The translations under genes and the position numbers were made by a program. A stretch of DNA of 64,000 nt. It comes from Schizochytrium sp. TIO01. Taxonomy: Eukaryota > Sar > Bigyra > Thraustochytrida > Thraustochytriidae. Shown here in pieces: positions 57,031-64,000 of the stretch. The notes under the pieces were generated by a model. The model saw nothing but the letters and a program-made list of their open reading frames with translations, searched no databases and was not told the origin of the DNA. Positions within the stretch are counted from its first letter, which is position 1; every line of letters starts with the position of its first letter. Location of the stretch: the NCBI GenBank assembly GCA_004764695.1, contig SMSO01000007.1, positions 2,301,270 to 2,365,269 of the forward strand. The letters run 5' to 3'.

Positions 57031-57649
57031 GAAAATGGTTTCACGGGTCACTTCGTTGCTGATGGAGACCTTGCCGACAGTTTTGTGCAGAAGTAGGCTG
57101 TGGTTGTTCTTCAGAGAATTCACTCTGTTGGGATATTTCACGACAATGTATGACGGTCATATATCGCATGAACAACGAAAATAGTATAATTATCAACTTT
57201 TATATGGCCAAACGCAAAGATGGTGTGGTCCAGAGGTCTTTACTGTACTGAAGAGGAAATCAAGATGTCTGCATAGATTGGAGACAACTCGCGTAGGAAA
57301 GCAGAAGTTCTACACTAGGAACAAGTCTCCTCGCAGTAATTATAGGGACAAGCATATCGGACAAGTTAAACATACATATCATGACATCAAACTCTCTGTC
57401 TCTCTCAACTTGCTACACCTTTTTCTACAAATAAGGCTCCGGTCAAACACAGCCAATATATCTGACGTGGACATCACATTTTCGTTCCTATATCATCCTA
57501 ATATTTTCCTTATACTCGAGACTGACATATTGTTACTTTATAAGATTGGGGAGCAACTTAAGGGTTTGACACATGGTAATTAATTGGAAAATATCCATAC
57601 ATTGGTATATAGTATCACATATCAAGTTTAGAGGCATCCAAGTTAAGCT

Positions 57650-57991
57650 CTGCCCAAACTTAAACATGAATGATTATAATATAAAATTTGCTAAATTCAC
57701 TTGTATCTTTGTTGAGTAGCCCTGAAAAAGTTCAATTTTCAAAATAATCAGACACATCGAATCTTTTCGAACTTATAAACAAAGGGGAAAGGTCAGTCTT
57801 ATCACAACGAAATTGTTTTTGCCCAGATTTAATACATGAGTGCTTACAATGTAAAAACTGCTGAATCCATTTGTATCTTTTTTTACTAGGTCTAAAACAT
57901 TCAATTTTCAAATAGTCCAACACATTGAGTCCTTCCGAGCTTATAAGGAAGAAGCAGGGTTGCACCAGGCTTAGTCTCACCAAAACAAAAG
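57650..57991. repeat. Tandem repeat, two units of about 170 bp
   Basis: Unit 1 (57650-57819) and unit 2 (57820-57991) share TGCCCA, the ATGARTGMTTAYAAT block, TTGTATCTTT, TTCAATTTTCAAA and a CGARCTTATAA block at matching positions. They are diverged but colinear. A weaker third unit may start near 58050. Confidence 0.75.
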
Positions 57992-58665
57992 TTTAAAATC
58001 TTAGTGTGGCTGGTTTTCGTCAATCAAAAATAGGTTGGTCTGAGAAGAGCGGGGCTAAACAAGTCATCAAATGAGTGTTTATAAAGCAAGATAAATGTTA
58101 ATTTCAAAGAACTCAGAGGTTGGGTCAACCAACGGGTAATGTGGGCTTTAGATAATTATGTGGAATACCCTGTGATGATACACCTGTTTTTACGCTTTGT
58201 GATATTTGTTCCAATTAGTAGTCTGGCAATAGTGAAGGGGACAGTACTTAGGATTAAAGTGCGCTAACATTATTTGAAGCACTTTTGAGAGGCTGATTGC
58301 TTCATGATTGATCTTATCTGCGTGCTAGGTAATCAAATGCAGAGTTTGTAAACACAGTTGCGTTTTGCCGACTCCGACACATGCCAGTTGTATATAAACT
58401 TTGATTGGTCTATTTGCTTGGAAAACATAAAGCAAGTTGTAGATGCTATGCCTATCTTTTCGCACGCACATCTTTTAACAGGTACACCCTAGCTGGGCTT
58501 TGAAAGGGAGGAGATTAAAATGACAAAGCTTCGCTTGTGTTGATCTGGTTCTTACACATGTTATGAAAACGTGATGTTTAAAAAAAAGGAAAAGAAAATA
58601 ATGTTTAGGTTTTAAATGGTACTTGGCGTTGCTGAGTCCGCATATGTATGTATAATGGAACATCC

Positions 58666-59727
58666 TTACTCGTCATCCTTGATAAAATGGGGTTGAATAT
58701 GTTTGTTCATGGAGAAAATGGTGACCTTGTTTTGCCCAAGAAGCCTCTTCAAGGTATCATCGCACAAAATTTCCCGTTTATTTTTGGGATTCTGAAGCTC
58801 GAAAGACCGAATATGCTCCCACAGTTTTTTGATGACCTCTGTTCGGGCGGCTGTGTCCGTACCCATAAATTCTTGAAGTTTCTCGCTAATCCGAAGAGGT
58901 TTGGCAAAACCACCTTTGGTTCCGGTGCTATTGGTCTTGCGTTTGGGGGTTTCCCGAACTCTCTTTGTAGTACGAGCGAGTTTCTTGGAATCCCGCGAGG
59001 TTCGCGTGCGTGTTGGTTTGTCATCAGGCTCCTCAAGGGCAGCAAGTTTAAACTTCCGTTCACCACTATCCCAGTCTTTTTGTGAAATCATGTGAAAGCT
59101 CAGGAACTTGTTCATGCTGAACATGGTAACAAAGTCACGTTTGAAAATTTTCTTGAGCTCCTTGTCACAATTGATTTGACGCTTGTCACTTGGCTCCTGT
59201 AATTCGTGCTCTTTAATGTATTCCCACATCTTTTTCACAACTTGTGGCCTAGTTTCTTCTTTAACGCCAAGAAATTTAGCAAGAATAGGGGACAAGTGGT
59301 TTTTGATGGTGGCAAAACTACCTTTCTGCTTCTTGCCCTTGGTCGGTGATGCTCGGGCCATTCGTGACTTCTTGCTTGGCCTCACGTCTTCCACTTCATC
59401 CTCTTCATCACTATCTTCTTCTTCACTTTCGTCGCTAATATCTGATACCTCTTCTTCTGACCGCTTCCTCTTTTTGTCGTCTTCGGCTTGTTTCTGCTGC
59501 AGGTAAGAAATGAGAATCGTTTTGAAAGACTTTTTGTCTACATCTCGTCCAAGCTCCTCGGTGACACTCGAACGAGCTTCAGATAATGTCACACGAGATA
59601 GGGTTTCGCAGCGATCCACATATTTTTTGATCAACGGAAGCAAAACATCCTCAGAGGACTCTAATCCAGAGGTCTTGCTATTGCTGCTAGTTTCTTCATG
59701 CTTAACGACTCCATTTGTATCAGACAT
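58666..59727 (-). CDS. DEK_C and double SWIB/MDM2-domain chromatin protein
   Basis: A single exon from ATG 59727 encodes 353 residues. The N-terminal region (about 28-80) resembles the DEK C-terminal domain, a small DNA-binding helical fold. An acidic Ser/Glu/Asp stretch (about 88-112) and a basic nuclear-type patch follow. Two SWIB domains come next (about 138-215 and 275-350), each with the pattern LSP/ISEKLQEF, RTEVIKKLWEHI, LQNPxNKREI, CDDxLKKLL and the MFSMNKxLxxH end. Such proteins act in chromatin remodelling or as transcription cofactors (compare yeast UAF30 and TRI1). The linker is rich in Arg, Lys and Thr and may bind DNA. Confidence 0.93.
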   Translation of the reverse strand: MSDTNGVVKHEETSSNSKTSGLESSEDVLLPLIKKYVDRCETLSRVTLSEARSSVTEELGRDVDKKSFKTILISYLQQKQAEDDKKRKRSEEEVSDISDESEEEDSDEEDEVEDVRPSKKSRMARASPTKGKKQKGSFATIKNHLSPILAKFLGVKEETRPQVVKKMWEYIKEHELQEPSDKRQINCDKELKKIFKRDFVTMFSMNKFLSFHMISQKDWDSGERKFKLAALEEPDDKPTRTRTSRDSKKLARTTKRVRETPKRKTNSTGTKGGFAKPLRISEKLQEFMGTDTAARTEVIKKLWEHIRSFELQNPKNKREILCDDTLKRLLGQNKVTIFSMNKHIQPHFIKDDE

Positions 59728-60975
59728 GATATTTCACAGGGACTACCCTGTACTTCTACTCTCGTTGCTGTGGCTGTAAATGGGTTGGAGAAGAGAGTAA
59801 TCAATAGCAAAGTTAAAATTGGCGAACCTACAAACAATAATGTTGCGCGCCGTGCGGATCAACTACGCCCTCTTTGGTCTTCAAACTGCACAGGTATATT
59901 TTTTCGTCCCCCCTTTTACCGCTGTATGATGAAATCTAGCTCTCTTCAGTAGGACTTGATGAATACAGCAGCCCCAAGACGTTCTTCCCCAGGATAGAGT
60001 TGACTTTTGCCAGGGTCGCACGACTTGACTACGAAAACAGGACACCAAAGAAAGACACTAAGCGCCTCAAAGGAGAATTTATAAGGACTTTCAAGAAGAG
60101 TCCGAAGAAGAGTCCGAAGAAGGACAAGCGAACGAAGGCGCAGAAGAACGAGGGCGTCAAGCAGGTGACAATGGCGCTAAGAGAAGAGTAGACCGTTTGG
60201 GCAGGGAGGCCGGGGGGGTCTGCAGGGTGTGGATGCGGTAAGGTACTTGACCCCAGCTTTCGACCAGGCCACTGTGCTGCACACAATATAAGCCGAGGCG
60301 ACCTCGCCCCCGCGAGAGTCGAAACGGCGTTGGTGAATCGACCGTCAGATGTTCGCTCTTTGAATATCATCCCATCGAAGAGACAAAGGACCTCAAAGCA
60401 ATAATTAGCAAAAATACTAGTACTTGTCTCATCCTCTTACTACCTCTACTAATATGTAGTTAGATATAGGTATAGTACTAAATACGTGGCTACTAGGCTA
60501 GTAATTAGTTGCACTTCGTATGTAGTACTAAGGTACTACCCCAGCTCTAGAAAGAAAGCTTTTTATCTATTCTCTCCTAAGGCCTCTCTTTCTGGTATTA
60601 ATTTGAAAGTGGAAATCAGTAAGCCACCTCGAGACCTACGAATTAGCCTAACTAGTGGTATACTTTCAATCAATTGTATTAGCAGGCCTAGGCTTATAAT
60701 ACCTATCTTCAACTTGAAAAATAAGAAAAAAGAAAACCTAGTAGGTGCCTTCCAAAGTCCTAGATACAGATCGCTGTCATAAACAAGAAGAAAAACGCAA
60801 ACAGTCACTTGCCAATGATTGCTTTGGCTGGAGTTTTGATTACCTCTGAATAGAGAGAGTGGTCACTTGGAAACTACCATAGTGCTACTATCTAGGTATT
60901 TATAAACATTAAATAAAGATGAAGGGTGCCCGCTTACCTACTGCACCTACTAGTAATACGGAAACGTTAGAACTA
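59728..60975. other. Intergenic region upstream of the DEK/SWIB gene
   Basis: It holds the DEK/SWIB promoter side, a possible lysine-rich coding fragment (59940-60191), a short GC-rich block (about 60180-60340) unlike its AT-rich surroundings, and TAGTAC-type words up to the start of IS607 relic copy B. Confidence 0.45.
59940..60191 (+). other. Lysine-rich coding-looking fragment
   Basis: A frame of 83 codons is open from after TAG at 59937 to TAG at 60189. It has no early ATG. It reads SSPKTFFPRIELTFARVARL followed by a basic tail with repeated KKSPKKSPKKDK. A splice acceptor-like CTTCAG precedes part of it (59945-59949). It could be the last exon of a gene or a relic. A nucleic-acid-binding tail is possible but not assignable. 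Confidence 0.25.
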
Positions 60976-61630
60976 ATACAACCTTCAAGTGGTAGTGACT
61001 ATTCCAAATAAATGATTAGTATTATAGTTATTTAGGTCTTTGTGAAGAAGTGGAGGTTGAAAAAACGAAACAGCCAAGCTCCAAACACTACAAGCGAAGC
61101 AAACAAATCTAAATGTCTCCGCCGTCAACAAAGACATTGGTAGAGAGGTCAACTTTCAATAGGCAGGACTTGGACTACGGAGATTAACCGCCAGCTTGCA
61201 CTTTGGCTCTATGAAAACTACGGTGTTGTCCTTTTGACTAAATTTGAAACCTCAACAAGTTAACAAGATGGATCAAAATCAAGACAGCTAGAATGATGTG
61301 TCGTTAGCTTCTGCCAAGCGATCATTCACAAAGCCGAGTTTTCCCCTACCAGTGGTGTAAACTGGTTATTTCTCGAGAGGGATGGACTTCAAACCCATGC
61401 AATGAATGTGGTACCATCCACGACAAGCTCGAAACATCCTAGGTTTTCAATGCTCCAAATGGAAACACATAGCCGATCATAATATCCACGCCGCCAGAGG
61501 CATCCTCTTGCTCTGCCTATCCAAAGATGATTTGAGGCGGTCTTTGAGAACCGCAATTGGGCCTTATTAGCCCCATTTTGTCACCATAGGAAGCAATCTT
61601 TGCAATTTTTATAGGTTAATCTCTGAGTGT
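60976..61630 (+). mobile_element. Degenerate IS607-type element (TnpA plus TnpB/Fanzor relic), copy B
   Basis: The left flank aligns with copy A (TTATTTAGGTCTTTG, CCAAGCTCCAAACACTACAAG). A short piece of the TnpA catalytic domain follows at about 61110-61180 (NVSAVNKDIGREVNFQ, stop, AGLGLR). The TnpA helix-turn-helix is missing. From 61183 the C-terminal half of TnpB is readable over three frames. Its right tail matches that of copy A past the tnpB stop. Stops and frameshifts make it inactive. Copies A and B have different internal deletions of one ancestral element. Confidence 0.82.
61183..61570 (+). pseudogene. tnpB/Fanzor C-terminal relic
   Basis: Three frame segments follow the order expected in TnpB. 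First comes LALWLYENYGVVLLTKFETS (the strand and helix before the second RuvC block). Then RWIKIKTARMM and, after a stop, EGWTSNPCNECGTIHDKL, which holds the first CxxC of the zinc ribbon. Last comes CSKWKHIADHNIHAARGILL, where the second CxxC is CSKW and the RuvC-III motif DRDxNxARN reads ADHNIHAARG. The aspartate and asparagine survive, while the second zinc cysteine is lost. Closest relatives are expected among eukaryotic or giant-virus IS607 TnpB (Fanzor2) proteins. Confidence 0.78.
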
Positions 61631-62404
61631 TAGTTCTAGTTAGTACGTAGGCATTGAATAATAGATCTCATAGAAGTCTCATATTACGGCAGTGGCCTAG
61701 TAAAGAGAGTTGAGAGCAAGCAAAGGGTAGTTACAATTCATTTGTCGCTTCCAGACTCATTAAGGCTTCAACTAATGCTGGGGGGCTGTGATTTATGAAA
61801 CTATCCCATAGTATGCCTGAGGTATTGTCAAGAAACCAAAAAGAGGTTCCTCGATGAATTAAAGCAGAACGTCACAAAACGCATCCTAACATCAGATCCT
61901 ACATTTTGCTCTTTCGGACGAGGGAGCATGCTATTATCCGCAGCGCTTACTATAACTGAAAATTAAGATGAAAACATCGCTGATATGGAAGAGTTCTATC
62001 TTTATAACATAGACAGGATCCTGTTGTAATAGTAATATGAAAAGTAGAGGCATTCCTTCATCAGTATGATATTGCGAAAGCAAAACTTCCAGTGAAAGGT
62101 CTTGGGGTCGTTCAATGAAATTATAAAGAGTTAGGCAAGAAATTTATTTATATCCTAAATCAAGCAAATCTATAATGAAGTTTGAGCTTGATTGAAGTGA
62201 TAATTAAACAAAATAAGGGGCAATAAAAGATAGCGTGCATTTATAGGGGACATGTTTATGAACTATGGCGGACACCTTCCATACTAAATTGGAGTGACTT
62301 GTTCTCCTTGAACCGTGACGCTAGATTTAGGAAATATGAGCGCCTATCTTTTTTATCTCTTTTTTTTTTAAACCAGGAGAAGAGTGAATCATGAAACGGT
62401 ATGC
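61631..62404. other. Intergenic region right of IS607 relic copy B
   Basis: AT-rich 3' flank of the SFT2 gene. No coding region, tRNA or repeat was recognised. Confidence 0.55.
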
Positions 62405-63040
62405 CTAGGACATGCAAAAGGCAAATACTCGCTTAGCAAAACCGTGCAACATCTGGCGACCGTATGGAATATAGCTTGCCATGAGCCAAAGATAACTAGA
62501 GAATTGGATAATAACCAAAACAAGGCAGATGATACCGATCTGTAGATATACAGCAAAAACAAATGTCAGGACTAGAGTAGATACGTACAAGATTGCTGCA
62601 ACACGGCGAGTTTCATTGAAAAGGGTTGTGCAGAATCGAGTTGGTCCTACAAAAAACATACTTGATCCTAATGACAGCAAATTGCCCATGGTATAGGGCA
62701 GCGCAAATTTCTCTGGTTTGAAGACAATTGATGGCACGAAAAAAGTTGAGGAGATACTCATGAACGTGCCGATGCAAAAACAAATGACGAAGCCATAGAG
62801 CCGAGTTTCATAGCTGAGCCCAGCGCACATCGAATTAATTTCTGCGTCAACTTGAGACCCTTCTGGGGTTACACGTTCTGCATCTTCTGCCGCAGACATA
62901 TTGAATGAAGGTAGCGATCGAAAAAAGCCCCATCTGCTGCTGCCTGTTCCATTGGCCTCCCCCAGCTCAGGGTCGTCCTCCTCCACAAGCGTTACTGTCT
63001 CAGCCGCATCATCTCTCGCTCCGCGGCCGAAAAGAAACAT
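62405..63040 (-). CDS. SFT2/Got1-type vesicle transport membrane protein
   Basis: I choose ATG 63040 (211 residues); the frame continues upstream only to a TTG. The N-terminal 85 residues are soluble and acidic. Four membrane spans follow at roughly residues 86-108, 118-136, 147-169 and 172-193. The signature of the family is clear: YTMGNLLSLGSSMFFVGP, then R-rich NETRRVAAILYV, and a last span ending in SYIPYGRQM. SFT2 proteins reside in the Golgi and help retrograde endosome-to-Golgi vesicle fusion. Confidence 0.93.
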   Translation of the reverse strand: MFLFGRGARDDAAETVTLVEEDDPELGEANGTGSSRWGFFRSLPSFNMSAAEDAERVTPEGSQVDAEINSMCAGLSYETRLYGFVICFCIGTFMSISSTFFVPSIVFKPEKFALPYTMGNLLSLGSSMFFVGPTRFCTTLFNETRRVAAILYVSTLVLTFVFAVYLQIGIICLVLVIIQFSSYLWLMASYIPYGRQMLHGFAKRVFAFCMS

Positions 63041-64000
63041 GGCGGTCGTAGAGCTTTGTGTTGTACCTCCTCGAGTATTAATTGGTTTCGCTGATGCTAT
63101 AGTTGCTGCTGCTTTTGGCCTCCTATTCTTTTCCCCAAGATATCCTGTGCAGGACTGCGTGCGATCAGATGAAAGGGCAGTCAGTAACTTTCTTGGCACT
63201 TTCTCCTGCGCTTCGTATCCGACACCCAGCGAGAGCCCAGCTGTTTGCCTGTTTATCAATGAATTGTTATTAGAGATAACCTGCCTGTCTGCCTGATTAC
63301 CTGCCAGGCTTTGCTCCGCTTAGTTTTGTTGAGGTTACTTGTTGGTGCATTGTGTCTTTTGGTCTTAACCTTCTCTTGTGTTCCTTCCAAACTGTAGTAC
63401 CTAATGTCTAATCGGAATGAATAGAACTCCCTACTCCCTTATAATACATATCATATAAGTTAAGTAGAATTTCAGCCAGCCCATCTTGGCATCGTTTCGC
63501 AACACATGGACAAAGAAGAATTCAAACGGGTAATACTATAATTAACATCGTCATTTCATTATTTATAATTTCAATCCTGCTCAGGATCTTAACTTGTTTA
63601 CGTCCTGTGAATAGACTAAAACTACATCCCCCTATTGGCTTTTCCCTATACTGTGCTTTTATTTTGTATGCACCCGTGCATATCATATAGCCGACCTAAA
63701 TGCACACCTAAGACATATATTTCATGGCGGAGGGTTTACAGATTATCAGAGAAGACATCAGAGCGATAGATAGTTCTTTTGTGGCGTTTACATAGTATTT
63801 GATCTCTTTTGTTGAAAAAATACAAAATGTAACAAAGAAGGCGGATGTAGTAGAACACCATCTATCAGGTTGAAAATGGTGTATAGAACAAGAGAAGGGT
63901 CATTTAGAAAGAATATGGGAGTAACAGAAAGATACACAATTTTCAATTAGCTAATCTGAAAAAATCAATAATAAACAAATAGGCACTGGTGAACGTAGTG
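63041..64000. other. Upstream flank of the SFT2 gene
   Basis: The first 250 bases are GC-richer and probably hold the 5' UTR and promoter. The remainder is AT-rich with no recognisable gene. Confidence 0.5.

Larger units (their letters stand above)
47432..58665. other. AT-rich repeat island, a retroelement graveyard of about 11 kb
   Basis: No long coding gene is found across this stretch. It carries LTR-like repeats, a retropepsin relic, a second dispersed repeat family, a tandem repeat and one possible small two-exon gene, each listed separately. The 51.9-52.2 kb part is almost pure A/T. A 72-codon ATG frame at 55763-55981 (+) is richer in GC and protein-like (KTALALPATGHLVPSY) but unrecognised. 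The remaining sequence appears to be decayed repeat DNA. Confidence 0.6.

Noticed and set aside
60029-60370. 113-codon minus-strand open frame
   Set aside because: Mirror of the lysine-rich fragment and GC-rich block; Phe/Leu-rich without motif, lower support than the plus strand.
63041-63259. N-terminal extension of the SFT2 protein
   Set aside because: It begins with TTG; the next in-frame ATG at 63040 gives a normal-length SFT2 protein.

Overview
This is a eukaryotic nuclear window with 14 confidently called protein genes, one tRNA and large gene-poor stretches. Genes are spaced one to several kilobases apart and are intronless or carry a single short GT-AG intron of about 110 to 250 nt. 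The set contains IFT38/CLUAP1 (so the lineage builds cilia or flagella), dynactin p150, an unconventional myosin, a protein kinase with a myosin-I TH1 domain, an algal/plant-type thermospermine synthase and a peroxisomal SDR ending in SKL. This mix fits a flagellate protist, most likely a stramenopile such as a labyrinthulomycete (thraustochytrid). That assignment is inference from gene content only.

Layout. 0-4.2 kb: end of a myosin heavy chain (+), then a peroxisomal 3-hydroxyacyl-CoA dehydrogenase (-). 7.6-11 kb: an unrecognised protein (-) and thermospermine synthase (-). 13-20 kb: IFT38 (-) and dynactin p150 (+), divergently arranged. 20.6-28.4 kb: TH1-AGC kinase (-) and an unknown coiled-coil protein (+). 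31-40.4 kb: ZIP metal transporter (+), mitochondrial T7-type RNA polymerase (+) and a small single-span mitochondrial-type protein (-). 45-46 kb: PH-domain protein (+). 58.7-63 kb: DEK_C/double-SWIB chromatin protein (-) and SFT2 Golgi membrane protein (-).

The accessory part lies from 46 to 62 kb. Two related, differently deleted relics of an IS607-type transposon sit at about 46.4-47.2 kb and 61.0-61.6 kb. Between them they preserve pieces of the serine recombinase TnpA (helix-turn-helix and catalytic-domain motifs) and the C-terminal half of TnpB (the family of RNA-guided nucleases that in eukaryotes is called Fanzor). The two relics also share sequence beyond the tnpB stop codon. Between them is an AT-rich repeat island of about 11 kb holding LTR-like repeats (one near-intact pair in inverted orientation, with nested fragments), a decayed retropepsin, a second dispersed repeat family and a tandem repeat of about 170 bp. 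A tRNA-Arg(CCG) gene lies at its left edge.

The genes do not form one pathway. Cytoskeletal and trafficking functions recur (myosin, IFT38, dynactin, TH1 kinase, PH protein, SFT2). Many intergenic regions contain TAGG/CCTA and other microsatellites. Several short, coding-looking fragments are reported at low confidence.
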